A stretch of DNA of 64,000 bases, from positions 63,991,066 through 64,055,065 of the forward strand of contig OZ026524.1 of assembly GCA_964019695.1 (NCBI GenBank), read 5' to 3'. Shown in pieces: positions 21,307 to 33,775 of the stretch (the first letter of the stretch is position 1; every line of letters begins with the position of its first letter). The DNA is from Loripinus fragilis. Its lineage: Eukaryota; Mollusca; Bivalvia; Lucinida; Lucinidae. The position numbers and the translations under genes were made by a program. Below the pieces are notes generated by a model, which made no database searches, had not been told where the DNA came from, and was given only the letters and a program-made list of their open reading frames with translations.

Positions 21307-24300
21307 AGTCCGGAAGAATTTGGGCGAATTTTAGGAGGACCTGGAACTTGATTTTAAACTTTTTTTCTTTGTTGATTCTGGTAGTGCATACATTGTCCAT
21401 GAAAAATCCGAGTGATGCCACTCTGGCATCATTGAGCATTTCGAGATATCCAAGATGGCGTCCAAGATGGAGGCCAATTATAAGTGAAAACATTGTCGTA
21501 TATAGAAAAATGTCTCAAACCCATTTTTTTCCTTAAATTGTAAGCTATGAAGTTGGAATCTAGTTGAAGACAATTAGCTTCTAACAAAATAAAAAAAAAA
21601 TAAGAAAGCTGACAAAATGGCCGCCCAAATGGCAGTTTATTACAAAAATATAAGTAAATTTTCTCTGAGACCGGCAAACTGCAGGGATTTGCATGCAAAA
21701 TGCTAATTTTACTGATTCTTGAGTTACAGACATCATCCTTGTAACATCCCAATGATGCAATAATTTTTCTTGATGTATCACTCAGAATTTGATATATTCA
21801 AGATGGTGTCCAGGATGGCAGCTGACAAGTTTTACAAACCCATGGGAGCGGCACCTTACCTGTAGGCATGTCTGGTGGATTTGTAACAGACCAGATGTCT
21901 TGCCTGATGGAGAAGCACTTTACAAACATGTGTATCTGAATAAATGAACCCAGCATGCATGTCTGATAGAGTTGACTGTACAAGCAGCCATATCTGAGAG
22001 TGACACAGGATCAGCAGCCAAATGTCTGATGTAATGGCACCTCTGTAAGAGTAGCAACAGAATTGTAACCATCCGTCTTCCACCCGCACTCGAATAGTAA
22101 AATATTGGTTGAAGTGCCAATGGACCAGCAGGCATGGCCTATAGTGAGGTCCACGCCGACCACCACAGCCTGTGGTGAGGCACCACACCAGAAGTCATGG
22201 CCTACAGTGAGGCACCACACCAGAAGGCATGGCATACAGTGAGTTACCACACCAGAAGGCATGGCCTATAGTGAGGCACCACACCAACAGGCATAGCTGA
22301 TAGTGAGGTACCACAACAAAAGACATGACCTATAATGAAGCACCACATCAACAGGCACGGCTGATAGTAAGGCACCACACCAGAATGCATGGCCTATAGT
22401 AAGACACAACCAGCAGGCACGGCTGATAGTGAGACACCATACCAGCAGTATGAGTGGCAATATCGAGTGGCAAAAGGCCGGCAGGCATGCTGATTGAGTG
22501 ACCACGGTCCAGCAAGCATCCATATTGCAGCAGCACTCAACTAGTATGCATGTTTGAACAGCAGCGGTGTTTTTGGCAGTAACACTAGGACAGCAGGCAT
22601 ATATGCTGCAGCTGCAGCGACAGATCAACTCTCAACTCAGCATGTATTTTGTATTGACAATGTAGCGGTCTTGGCTGATAAAGTTTCGCAGTGCTAGTTG
22701 GTATGTTTGATGGAGGGGCATCGGTCAAATAGCGTTTCTCTTTGATTTTCAATGGACCAGGAGACATGTCTAGTACCCAATCCGCAGGCATATCTGTTGA
22801 AGTTTCACTGAACAGCAGTCATGTAATGCAACCAGCTCATCATATCTGACATACTCACAGTCACGCATGTTTAATTATCTGGTACTGAACCAGCAGCACA
22901 CATGCAATTTAATGAGTCTTGGGGCCAGCAGTCATGTGTGTTAGTTACATTGCACCAGCAATAATATATGTTACAATTGCACCCAACTAACAGGAATGCT
23001 GTGTACTGTTGCACTGGACCAGCAGGCATGTCTGTTCAAGTTACATCCTGCGAGTGTGCATGTCATTTCTACTTTCTCCCGACCAGCAGCCCAGACATCA
23101 TTGCCACAGGGTCAGCAGACATATTTTCCATTACGCATGTTTGATTATGTGGCACTGGACCAACACACATGTCGGAAACCAAGCAGTTATGTCTGTATCA
23201 GCTTTACGAGACTGGCAGGCCGTTTGCAGTACCCATGTTTTAAACGTTGCTTTTAACCAGCAGGTATGTTTGTTGCAGTTGCGCCTGACCACCTGGCACG
23301 TCGGTTACAATTAAACTCGACCAGCATGCATGTCTGTTATTGTTGCATCTCACCAGCAGATATGTTTGAATCAGTTGCAACGGACTTTCAAGCATATCTG
23401 TAGTTGTATGGCTGAAACCAGCAGGTATATATGTTACACTTGCCTCAGACCCGTAGTTATGTCCCTATGCTCATACCCAACTAACGGGCTGGTAAGCACA
23501 ATTGCACCAGACCATCGGGCATGAATTAACAGTTGCACCAGACTAGCAGCCATGTCTTTATTAGTTACATACTATCAGCATGCATGTCTATTACAGTTTC
23601 ATCTTATCAGCATCCATGTATATTACATTTGCACCTGACCATCAGCCATGTCTGTAACAATTGCATCCTACCATTTCCAATGTCTTTAACAGTTGCATCT
23701 AACCAGCAGTCATATCTGTAAACTTGTGCCTACAAGCATGCACGTCTGATACACTTGCACCGGACCAGCATTCATATTTGTTATAGCAATATCCAACCAT
23801 CTGTGCTGTCGTTTGCACTTGCAACAGACCAGTATAGTAGTAATAATCGTTACAATTGCACAGGACCAGAAGGCCTGTGCCAACCAGCAGTCAAGATGGT
23901 AACGAACGTCTGCAGCATACAGATACCTTACTCAGGGGTTGTTTTTGTGTTGATACACTGCACTCCATAAGTAATATGTATATATTTTTTGTAAATTTTA
24001 TCCATCCATCCAGCTGATTTTGTACGCATATTGATTCAAAAAAGGTTTGTACTTTGATCAAAAACATTACCATAACAAAATATAAGAGGCTGTTATCTAT
24101 TCTGTGCAGTGTATCATAGCAAAAACCATGTGATTCCCCACCCTGTTATTGCTGCCATCTTGGACGTCATTTTAAATATTTTACAACGCTGAAAAACAAC
24201 AATAACATGCCAGTCAAATTCTCCAAATACAATATAGGTCTAAGAAGCCTACCTTACGGCCATCTTGGACGCCATCTTTAATATTTAAACCTTTTGAATC

Positions 24301-24577
24301 AAAACAATGTTCCATTTTAATTGGTTGTAACATTTAGTCTCTGAAACAACCATAAAAAGTAAAAATATAAAAGCTTTTGATCGAGTATGTTGGTCATATA
24401 GGTCATAGGAGCCTAACTGACGGCCATCTTGGACGCCATCTTGAATATTTCAAAACGCTCAATGATGCAAGAGTGGCATCAGTTGGATTCATCAAGTATA
24501 ATGCCTCAACAACAAGAATCAACAAAGAAAAAAACTTTAAAATCAAGTTCCAGGTCATTCTGGTTTTCTACCGGACT
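21307..24577. mobile_element. Composite with inverted ends around a minisatellite
   Basis: The left block (21307-21475: AGTCCGGAAGAA, CCTGGAACTTGATTTTAAA, TTTGTTGATTCTGGTAGTG, GATGCCACTCTGGCATCATT, CCAAGATGGCGTCCAAGATG) reappears in the opposite orientation and order at 24418-24577. The two blocks are about 160 bp each, with moderate divergence. They enclose further CCATCTTGGACGCCATC fragments (24155-24290) and a 32-bp minisatellite. This is consistent with a non-autonomous transposon that carries a tandem array, but target duplications were not resolved. Confidence 0.55.
22100..23900. repeat. 32-bp minisatellite, two sub-arrays
   Basis: At 22130-22470 the unit is GAGGCACCACACCAGAAGGC then ATGGCCTATAGT (32 bp, homogeneous). 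From about 22830 to 23900 it is a looser 32-bp unit, ACCAGCAGGCATGTCTGTTA then CAGTTGCACCTG. A 32-base spacing is clear between successive CAGCATGCATGTCTATTACAG-type units near 23570-23650. Overlapping reading frames on both strands here are artefacts of the array. Confidence 0.88.
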
Positions 24578-24719
24578 ATTAGTTTTTTTTCAAAACATTT
24601 GATAATCCAGATACGCATAATCAAAATGACACTGTGTCAAAGACATTACTTAAAGCTTTTAAAAACCTTCGTTTTCTATATAAAAACTTCAATTTTGCAT
24701 TTGCCTTCTGAATTATAGT

Positions 24720-24995
24720 AGTAGCCATATTAGCACCAGAAAGTTCTAACACTACATCCAAGTATTTCACAGTATTTTAGCGTCAATAGCAGCACCTTTG
24801 CAAGTAATTATTAAACCTGATTGTGACTTTAACCGTGGCCTGGACCTAAACAGTATAGAATCTGTTTTGCCTAAATGCAAAGAAAGTTTTTAAACCAACC
24901 ATTCACTGATAATCTAATATTGTTTCAAAGTTAGATAAACATTTATCTTCTACAAAATTGCAGAGTTATCTGCATACAACAGAAGTTTATTACTA
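24720..24995 (-). pseudogene. Non-LTR reverse transcriptase relic, C-terminal piece
   Basis: Read on the minus strand, conceptual translation gives NKLLLYADNSAIL and then, after stops, KLSLHLGKTDSILFRSRPRL. These are the palm-domain active-site region and the following segment of a non-LTR reverse transcriptase. The usual YADD is YADN here, so the second catalytic aspartate is lost. Frame changes and stops are present. It continues the relic at 25745-26110, from which it is separated by an inserted element. Confidence 0.75.
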
Positions 24996-25744
24996 CTGTA
25001 GTATTGCACCTCAAATGGAACACAGTTTTTCGTTTTTAAAATTTTACATAAAGGGTTCTTCACCCTGAAAAGTTGCATGCGCATAGAAATAGCCAAACCC
25101 TAACTAGATTTAAATTTTGGCGGAGAATGATGTCAATCTTACTGCTCTGATACCTTGGAACGAAAATAACTGTTTAGTACCCATTTTGTACTGTCGGTGC
25201 AATGCACCTGGGATAGATATACCAGTATTTGCTCATCTATAAAATGCCCATTTGAGATTACAGCAGACGATTATCTTGTTGAAGGCATCAAATTGTGCGG
25301 CTTACGATGCAATCCAAGCTGCTTTTATAGGTCTACGAATAATGGCCTTTCTTTTGGGTCATCATTTTTGTGACACAGTTTGAAATATCTGAAACATAAT
25401 TGACTAGGCAACGCAAGCCAATATGTATATATAATATTTAAAACCACTGAAGCATTATTATAAATTGTCTTATATTAGTATATACATGGCTTTATGTTCA
25501 ACGGATAGTCATTGATCCGTTTCGCTCAAGGTACTAGAGGGGAATATTATTTGGCCTATAACATTAAGAATGTTAAAATGCCACCCTATCACAGCATTTA
25601 CGAAAACGCATACAAACTTCAAAAAAAAAATTGATTAGGATTTTTTGGTTTAAATATATATTTCCAATTAATTTTAAAATTCGCATTTTAGATTATTAGG
25701 TATTGCCGAAAAAACAGTGTTCCATATGAAGGGCAATACTACAG
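24996..25744. mobile_element. TA-flanked MITE inside the reverse-transcriptase relic
   Basis: A 749-bp element with ends CTGTAGTATTGC...GCAATACTACAG and inverted repeats of about 37-40 bp (the inner part reads ATGGAACAC then GTTTTTTCG). Both sides carry TA (24994-24995 and 25745-25746), which is the target duplication expected of Tc1/mariner-type elements. Excising it rejoins two parts of one reverse-transcriptase domain, which confirms the boundaries. No transposase frame seen. Confidence 0.85.
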
Positions 25745-26110
25745 TAACAGCTTCAGACATATCATTGACATAAATTAAAAAAAACAGAAGGGGTCCCAGT
25801 ATTGATCCCTGAGGGAACATCACACGAAATATTTGCATATGAGGATAAAGTTCCAGATACACCCACTAGCTGTTGGCGGTCTGATAAATATGACGAAAAC
25901 CATCTGGATACATCTTGACTCCAAGCTCCATTAGCAAAATGCCATGGTCAACTATGTCAAACGATTTTTGTATGTCCAATAGAACCATGCCAACGAAATG
26001 ATCCTGATCTATTTGCAATTTGATAAAATATGTTAAATGGATTTTATCACATGACGTCGCGTCTGGGAGTAACGCCATGCAATAAAATCGATAAACCACT
26101 ATAATTGCAT
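25745..26110 (-). pseudogene. Non-LTR reverse transcriptase relic, N-terminal piece
   Basis: The minus-strand frames read LPDATSCDKI, then FVGMVLLDIQKSFDIVDHGI (fingers and first palm aspartate), and then in another frame PQGSILGPLLFFLIYVNDMS. These motifs are diagnostic of a non-LTR reverse transcriptase. At least one frameshift separates DHGI from PQGS, and about 30 residues between them are lost or scrambled. Upstream (5') parts are absent, as expected of a truncated LINE copy. Confidence 0.8.
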
Positions 26111-26598
26111 AAGGCCGACCTTAAAAAATGCTGGTTGGCCGTGCTCCTACCTACCCACCCATAACAGGCCCTACCCCCAAAAAATATTGCCTTTCTGAGA
26201 ATCGTATTTATTATTATTATTATTTTTTTATTTTTTCTCTAATTCTGTTAAAAAAACCTTCTTTAATTTCATTAAAAAGCTGTATTTTAATTGAAGAAAG
26301 GTTAAAGAGATTGTTATTATATGCATCCTTACCTTATATACAGCATTGTTATATACCTTATAAGTGTTTACTATAGAAACTTGGCGTGTTTCAATCGCTG
26401 ACAGTTGTACATTTCATCTAAATTTAACGTGTCGCAATGCGACAAATCACTGGCCGCGGGCTTCATTCCCATTAATACATGGCAGCAGAGGGTTTCAATG
26501 CCGTTTAAGCCCGCCCAAGGACATCTTCTGCATGTTAGATATCGTCGCTAGTGTTTTATGGAGAAATGCCCAAACTATTTTGCGCTCCTTTAGCATAC

Positions 26599-26783
26599 CG
26601 AACAGGCGGCAATCGAATACGCTCTGAACAATCGATGAACGCGGATCAAAAATCGCTAGGAAAGTGTTTTCGATTGCCAATTGTCGCCAGTCGGTCGACA
26701 AACGGCAATTGAAAACTCTGTTTCGAACGATCTTAGATCTACGTTCGTCGATAGTGTTAACGTTTTCGATTGCCGCCTATCCG
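26599..26783. mobile_element. Short MITE with GGCGGCAATCGAAAACG ends, copy 1
   Basis: About 185 bp. The left end GGCGGCAATCGAATACGCTC is matched in complement by the right end GTTTTCGATTGCCGCC, then TATCCG. The interior contains GAACGCGGATCAAAAATCGC and CGATTGCCAATTGTCGCCAG, both shared with the copy at 26872. Confidence 0.75.
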
Positions 26784-26871
26784 AAGTGTTTATTGAATAT
26801 ACTGAATATGTAGTCAAAACAATCCAAAACAAGGGCTACTTGGAATAATTTACATTTTTCATGTGTCTGTT

Positions 26872-27041
26872 GGATAGGCGGCATTCGAAAACGCTCTTTA
26901 CAATGGACGAACGCGGATCAGAAATCGCTACAAACAGTGTTCTCGATTGCCATTTTTCGCCAGTCGGGCGACTAATGACTATCGAAAACTCTGTTTCTAA
27001 CTATTTTTGGTCTTATTGACTTTTTCGATTGCCGCCTATCC
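26872..27041. mobile_element. Short MITE with GGATAGGCGGC ends, copy 2
   Basis: Bounded by GGATAGGCGGCATTCGAAAA and its complement TTTTCGATTGCCGCCTATCC. It lies in the same orientation as, and less than 100 bp from, the copy at 26599-26783. Interior order is the same. No coding capacity. Confidence 0.78.
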
Positions 27042-27724
27042 GGCTTGGTTTCGTTGTTACGGTGGACATTTCTGCATCTGAATATGCTTGTGCTTGAGAG
27101 GAAGGTATATTTTAATGACTATACAACATTCTTTCGCGGTTCGGGCTGCAACACATTATCTCACTCGGGCTTGGCAAACGTTAATATACGGGGAAAAAAT
27201 GTTTTATCCTCTTATTTGTAACCTCTAAAAGTGACAGTAAGAAGGTCATAAAATTATGCTGAATTTCTAAAAAAAAAAAGGCTTACCTACCTACCCAAAG
27301 GTAGAAGCACGGCAATTTTATATGTTTTTAAGGATGGACTAAAAAGCCGTGTCGCACGCTATTAACGGCCATGTCTTAACCGGCAGAACTCACGTATTAA
27401 TCAGGCAATTCACGTGCTGTTGATGCACGGCCTTTGTACCTTGCATAAACGCATTCTAGGCCGCCAAAAAATTGACGTCATCAACATAGCGGCAAGCCTC
27501 GCATTTTATCTCTTTTCCTCAACTCGTTTAATAAATTCAATAAAATATGAGCACTCATGTAAGATCTTCTATAAACATGTGTCTTCTAATAAGAAAAAAA
27601 TGTATTATCTATCAACTGTGGCTACTCAAACGAATGTGCTTTTGTGGACTCAAAAGGTATGTTAAAATTATGGATAAGAAAATATTCACCATTTACAACA
27701 ATTTTTAATTGGTGTTGAAGATTG
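27042..27724. other. Intergenic sequence, nothing recognised
   Basis: A frame at 27414-27665 has no visible domain. No repeat copy was tied to this stretch. Confidence 0.5.
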
Positions 27725-28154
27725 CACACTGGTAAATGTATACGTCGATTTGGTGGTACATTGTATTTACGCGTATTGCCGGTACTTCATAGACTGGAAG
27801 TGTTAGATATTGGTGTTAATACTATATAGAAAAACATGCTATATGCCTAAAGGACTATAGAATGAGATCATTTTTAAGTATTCGCCATGCACATGGCGAT
27901 TTATGTAAGCATTTAGGAATAGATTCGAGTACGGATCTGGATGATCGGTACTCGAATCTATTCCTAAATGCTTACATAAATCGCCATGCACATACTGAAT
28001 ACTTAAAAATGATCTCATTCTATAGTCCTTTAGGCATATGGCATGTTTTTTTTCTATATCATAGTATTAACACCAATATCTAACACTTCCGGTCTATGAA
28101 GTACCGGCAATACGCGTAAATACCACCAAATTGACGTATACATTTACCAGTGTG
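27725..28154. mobile_element. Foldback element family F1, copy 2
   Basis: Terminal CACACTG and CAGTGTG with a near-perfect palindrome throughout, flanked by the 5-bp direct repeat GATTG (27720-27724 and 28155-28159). The central hairpin is GATCTGGATGATC, with loop TGGAT, the reverse complement of the loop in the 9.7-kb copy. The left arm has a 7-10-bp insertion near GGTGGTACATTG relative to copy 1. Reading frames within it are palindrome by-products. Confidence 0.9.
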
Positions 28155-28572
28155 GATTGTGTTCGTATATCTGTATGAAAAAAAAAATGCGGACCGTTTA
28201 TAAGTGGATACTTGCTTAATGAGATAAACAATAAATGACTTGACATCGTTCTGTGTGACGTTATGTATAGTTTACAACTCAATGATGTTACTATTTGATT
28301 GATTGGTGACAGTTGACTGCTAAATTCAGTCCGAATGAAAATGGTTGATTGTCACAAAAAACATGTAAACATCTTAATGAACTGTCATGACCTTATTTCA
28401 CTGAAACCAAAACATAAACTGTTAAGCGTCAGAAGAGCATATGGCATTTATCTTCGTTTACATCCCAGAACGCTGAAAAAGTTACGCACTTCAAAGGGAG
28501 ACTACTGGACCAAGCAATGCTTCTCTTCAATTGCGTCCATTTTCAGGTGGGAACTTCTCTTAAAGGAAAGAA

Positions 28573-28607
28573 TTTGCTCCCTGCTCCCAGAGGGAGCAAA
28601 TTCTTTC
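28573..28607. repeat. Short hairpin
   Basis: GAATTTGCTCCCTG and complement GGGAGCAAATTC around a CTCCCAGA loop. Isolated. Confidence 0.6.
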
Positions 28608-28844
28608 CTATATGAGCAGTACCTTGTAATATGGAAAATCATTTTTATCACATAAAGTGACCTCCCTTGAATGTTACTATTTTTATTACGCACGTGCGTA
28701 ACCTGCGTAATGGGTGCTACGCCAATGATCTTCGTGTGATTGTTTTTCCATCATATGGGTCAGTACATGAGATTTTGATACCGATCGCATATGCGCAAAT
28801 GCCTCTAATAAACGCCCATGCTGTCCAATGGAGCTAATTTTGCA

Positions 28845-28946
28845 ATAGTTATACCATGTGTTGTCCGCCTGTACGTGGAGATAATCCTCGAGCTTTAGCG
28901 AGTGGATTATCTTATGTACAGGTGGAGACAAACATGGTATAACTAT
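28845..28946. repeat. Foldback hairpin with ATAGTTATACCATG ends
   Basis: ATAGTTATACCATG at the left and its exact complement CATGGTATAACTAT at the right. The arms carry CCTGTACGTGGAGATAATCC versus GGATTATCTTATGTACAGG around a CTCGAGCTTTAGCGAG centre. Immediately to the right a second pair, TTTATACCACC and GGTGGTATAAA, brackets about 70 bases. Confidence 0.75.
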
Positions 28947-30360
28947 TTTATACCACCTACATCAGTGTAGACCTTGCACATCACGAGATAATTCGTGCTA
29001 AAGTTGGTAAGGGTGGTATAAAGGTCTAATCCGAAAATGTCTTCATCATTTTTAAAGACCAGAACGATCATGACTTAAAAGGCAACGTTACATTAATCAT
29101 TGAATGTCTAAATATATATATTTGTTTTAAAAAATATGTTTTGTGCGTGTCAGTATGACTATTCTTTTACCCATAGAAAGGAAGAATTAAAATTGTTCAT
29201 AAATGCATTCACTAAGCTGAATCCAAGATACCCCCATCACCAAAAAAAAAAATAATGTAAAAATGAAAATAAAATAAATAATAAAAATAAACGAAATATA
29301 ATTTTTTAGAAATGACTCACTCACTTACCTAATGTGATGATAACAAACGGAGTAACGGCGAAAATCAACAACAGCGCACATCTTAACTTGAATGAGCCTG
29401 GTTTCAAAATTGCACGAACATGTCTCCAAGAAACGAAAGTGGGCAAAAAATTAAGATTTTCCTTCAGAAATTTTACAATCGCCCGCATATTTCGAAATAA
29501 TCAACAAGATAGTCATTCATGATATTGTTTTATTATTTTTTTTTTTTTATAACTAAATGACTGTCCTTGTAACGAAAAAGGCGTTCTATGATGTGCTTCC
29601 GCGGGCGACAAGTTTCTGTGAGTCGCGTCAAGAGAAAACATCTTTTAGAAAATGCGAACTGCGCATGTACAGAGTGTCCTAAGTTTGCGCATTTACTTAT
29701 AAATTTGTATAGTTTTCCAAGATTGAACTACGCATGCAGTGACCAGACAGTGTGCCTAAGTAGCATTGTTTGATATAATGTAACTCGCATATGCGTGAAG
29801 ATATATTTTATCCGGCTTGTCTCAGATTGACTTCTTTGCTGTCAGTCTTCCATTTGTCATATTTCTCGAGGGTCGTTCACAAAGTTTACATAATGCTACT
29901 GTAACCCCATAAATGTAATGCCGATTCGCCATAATCGAAAAAAGATATTTTAAAACACACACGTACGCACGCACGCGTGCGCATGTGCACCAGGAATTCC
30001 ACATTCACAAAAAGGACATGTACATACATACTTGCACAACACGTATATAATAAGTTAAGAGCGAAACATGTTAAAGCAGCGCATTCGTTATACTATCACA
30101 GCAATTTAAAACACGACTGAAATCTGGTACTCAAAGAATAAGTGTTTCAAGTTTAAAATGCTAGTCTTACATCATATAAGAAAGTAGAGCCAGCTACACT
30201 TTAGACATGCAAGTTATAAACAGTATAACTGGAATCAAATTGAAGCATAAACGAAATAAATAGATATCTGAACATGCATTTATCTGACTTAAAACATTAT
30301 AGCTGGTGCTATCTCTGAATTGTTGTGGAAGTGAATTCTATTATAAAATATTACAAGTTC
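28947..30360. other. Intergenic sequence, no gene supported
   Basis: Short frames (29334, 29588, 29822) carry no recognisable domain. There is an A-rich low-complexity stretch near 29240-29310 and a CGCA-rich simple tract at 29958-29985. Confidence 0.5.
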
Positions 30361-31935
30361 AAACGTTAAATTCAAAGGAGATTCTGAAGAAAAACTCATA
30401 GACATTACTATCACTCCAGAGTTAGTCAGAAAACACCTGCTTAAACTGAAACGGAATAAATCACCTGGACCTGATAATATTGGCTCCTCACTTCTGTTGG
30501 ACATTTGTGATTATATTTCAGAGCCATTAAGTTTAATTTTTAATATGAGTATTCATCTCAAACAAGTGCCTTCTGACTGGAAACATGCCAATGTTACTCC
30601 CATATTTAAGAAAGGTGATAGATTGGATCCTGGGAATTACCGACCAATAAGCTTAACTTCACAGAGCTGCAAAGTTCTTAAATCCATTTTACGAGACAAT
30701 ATTGTGAACCGTCTTAATACACATACATTACTATTAAAGTCCCAACATGGCTTTACTAAAGGAAAATCTTGTTTAACTAACTTATTATCATTCCTGGAAG
30801 ATGTTACTAAAGCAATTGATGAAGGAAAGCCTTTGGATGTGATTTATCTTGACTTTAGCAAAGCCTTTGACAAGGTGCCTCACAAAAGACTTCTGCACAA
30901 AATTGAATCTCATGGTTTGTGACAATGTAGCAGCATGGATTGGTGAATGGTTGTGTGATCGCAAGCAACAAGTTGTATTGAATGGCAAATTTTCAAGATT
31001 ACAGGACGTTTTATCGGGTGTGCCCCAAGGCTCTGTCCTTGGACCGATACTTTTTTGATTTTTGTAAATGACATTGATACAGTGGTATCCAGCCACATCC
31101 AGAAGTTTGTAGATGATTGTAAAGTTTACAGATCTGTTCCGACAGCAGAGGATATTGATATACTTCAAGAAGATATAAACAATTTATGTCAATGGTCCAA
31201 AGATTGGCAATGCTTTTTAATGTGAAGAAATGTAAAGTGGTCCATATAGGACATAACAATGCATATTGTGATTAAAGTATGAATGGTGAAATTTTACAAT
31301 CTGTTACAGAAGAGACTGACTTGGGTATTATTGTGATAAATGACTTGAAGCCTTCAAAACAATGTGTTAGCGCAGTTAAGAAAGCCAATATGACATTAGG
31401 AATGATTAAACGCCATATAGTATCAAGGGATAAAAACACCATTGTCAGACTTTACAAAAGCCTTGTGAGACCAAAGTTAGAATATTGTATACAAGCATGG
31501 AATCCGTCATTAATCAAAGATATAGAACTACTTGATCAAGTTCAACACAGAGCAACCAAGTTGATTCCTGAAATAGCTCACTTGCCATATCATGATAGAC
31601 TTAAGTATTTAAATCTTACCACTCTAGAGCTTAGAAGACATCGTGGCGACCTTATTGAAACATTCAAAATATTTAAAGGATTAGAAGGCATTCCCTCGAA
31701 TTGCCTTTTTGAACTAAATACTTCTGTCACTAGAAGAAATTCTCTCAAGTTAAATAAACCAAGATCAAGATTGAACATCAGGTATAATAATTTCAGTCAA
31801 CGTGTGATCAACGCATGGAATCGACTTCCAGAGCGAGTAATATCATCTACTACTGTGAACGGATTCAAAAACAACCTAGATAGACATTTTCAAGAATTAC
31901 ATGGGGTTTCTATGACTCGGTCGCTTAACCCCTAG
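30361..31935 (+). pseudogene. CR1/Jockey-type non-LTR retrotransposon, 5'-truncated and broken
   Basis: The first frame covers reverse-transcriptase motifs RNKSPGPDNI, VTPIFKKGDRLDPGNYRPIS and VIYLDFSKAFDKVPH. A frameshift near 30915 leads to WLCDRKQQVVLNGKFS and SGVPQGSVLGPILF. An in-frame stop or indel in a T run at about 31053 follows. Next comes KFVDDCKVYRS (FADD box as FVDD, both aspartates kept), a stop near 31223, and then an intact 218-codon frame (31279-31935). That frame has TLGMIKRHI, KLEYCIQAWNP and the C-terminal NFSQRVINAWNRLPERV pattern typical of CR1-like ends. The endonuclease and ORF1 are absent. At least three lesions make it inactive. Confidence 0.9.
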
Positions 31936-33109
31936 GCTGCACTTTAGGGTGTGGCCAACAGGTATAACAGGTATTAGCAGCAGTGGGGCGGAAATACCTA
32001 GTGCCATATCTTATTGTTCTCACCTGTGGAATTTCTCCAGTCTTCGTGTACCTAAAAGAGTACGAATGGTTTTAAAAGTTAATAAATCATTTAAATACAC
32101 AGGATATATATTGTTTAAGATATTTTAAAAGACTGTAATGCAATTGACCGCAAACGCCTGACTTTCTGAGACCTGGTAGCAGTATTTCATAGCTAGAGTC
32201 ATAATCTCCATAAATAAACCGAAGGACCCTTTCTTGTGTTTTTCCAATCTTTTTTGGTATTTTTTTCTCCACAAAAATGCCAGGTTTAGCTCGTACATTA
32301 AGTTTTCCTAATTTTCATAAATGACCACATATTCTCTTTCAAAACATTTAGCTGCCGTGAATCTTTTGTTACATACATTTGAAATATGTTCACCAAAATA
32401 TGATTGAAAATCTATGGTTACATCAACCAATTTCACACTATCTTAACATTATAGCCTAAAACGTGTCAGGGTTTGCTTTCATTGCCGGTGGTTTCGACAT
32501 GGTTTGTCATTCTAGACTACTCTATAAACTCGACTGTTCTGCATTATATCGAGCCTGAGTATTTACCAGCTTTACTTGACCAAAACCCTGATTGCATCTT
32601 TCATTCAGGGTTCAATAGATAAGCGCATTCAAGATACAGAAACAAAACTAATCTCTCAGTTTCCCAAGTTCTATGGGAAACCCCTTAAATGACGACAGAA
32701 GATTCGCATGGAAAACAATGTAACAAGCTTAGGTCAAAATTTGAATCCTCGAGAAGTAAAAAATCAAGACTGGTGTTCGGAAAGACATTATTTGCACATG
32801 AACAGTAGTAAGAAAAAAAGACACAAAATATATTTAAAAAAAATAATGGTCAGCTGACGGATGTATTCAGTCTCAGGCCCAATAAACCGAGATTCAGTGA
32901 AAAAAAGCAACGCCTTTCGTGGGCGTTTCCAGGGAAGTAGAACCAAAACTTTTTAGTTTGGTGTTTTTAATGTGGTGTGGTTCCTTCGTGTCAATCAACT
33001 TGCTGGTGAAGAGAAAACTGGTTGCTTTACTTGATTGTGCTTGATTGTATCGATTCCTGATCTTTGCCCTCTTTCTTACTTTAATTATTGCGTTGTGGTT
33101 GTCTGTCTT
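31936..33109. other. LINE 3' flank and intergenic sequence
   Basis: The first 100-150 bases after the retrotransposon stop codon (to about 32060) are probably its 3' untranslated region. The exact 3' end and target duplication are not visible. The rest is AT-rich without genes. Confidence 0.5.
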
Positions 33110-33775
33110 GTATATGTTTTGTGTCTCTTACCCATGGTTCGGTTGGTAGGCCGTGTCATTTCTTGGTCAAACACACATGCTTTTGGATCTGATGAGCTTA
33201 ATCATAGAGTTCTAAAGGAGCTAGTAACAGAATTAGGTCCAATATTTGTTCATCTTTTTCAACAAAAGGAATGGCCGCTTTCAAAGATCATTCCAATCTT
33301 CAAGAAAAATGACAGGTCACTTGCATGCAACCGTAACCATGTTACTTTGACACGTGTACTTTTACATAGCAAGCTGCTTGGACTATAGTGTATTCAACCA
33401 TCATTGTTCATTGTTCATCTTGATGAACATGACATACTTTTGGACAGGCAACATGCATTTAGGAAAATGCATATATTTACAACGTAGCTATGAAACTCGA
33501 TTGATTACGGGATACATGTTTGGAAATAACGGACAGGTGGATATATTCATATTTAATATTGGAATTTGAAAAGGCATGTGATACATCCCCTCATAAACTC
33601 CTTAAAAGCAAACTGTTCAGATATGGTATATGTGGAAAGACGCGGAAATTGATAAATTCTTTCCTATGCTTTTGTCAACAGCGAGTTGTTGTCAACGAAG
33701 CGAGGTTCCCGTTTCATAAACTGTCCCAGAGGGCTCCATACAAGTTTGCTCTTTTCATTGTACATAGAAGATTGA
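33110..33775 (+). pseudogene. Non-LTR reverse transcriptase relic A, N-terminal piece
   Basis: Frames give GSDELNHRVLKELVTELGPI, then EWPLSKIIPIFKKNDRSLAC, then in another frame LEFEKACDTSPHKLLKSKLF and INSFLCFCQQRVVVNEARF. They are followed by a degenerate version of the PQG...LLFSLY motif near 33725-33765. These are successive reverse-transcriptase motifs with the palm DFEKAFD aspartate replaced (EFEKACD). Several frame changes. It appears to continue at 35745 with the FADDCICYREI box, so the sequence between may be an insertion. Confidence 0.75.

Noticed and set aside
21856..23524. Overlapping frames on both strands, up to 120 codons, some with regularly spaced cysteines
   Set aside because: They follow the 32-bp minisatellite period; the cysteine spacing is from the repeat. 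No splice sites or starts of note.
31279..31935. Host gene of 218 codons
   Set aside because: The frame is the C-terminal part of a CR1/Jockey-type reverse transcriptase. The upstream motifs lie in other frames of the same relic.
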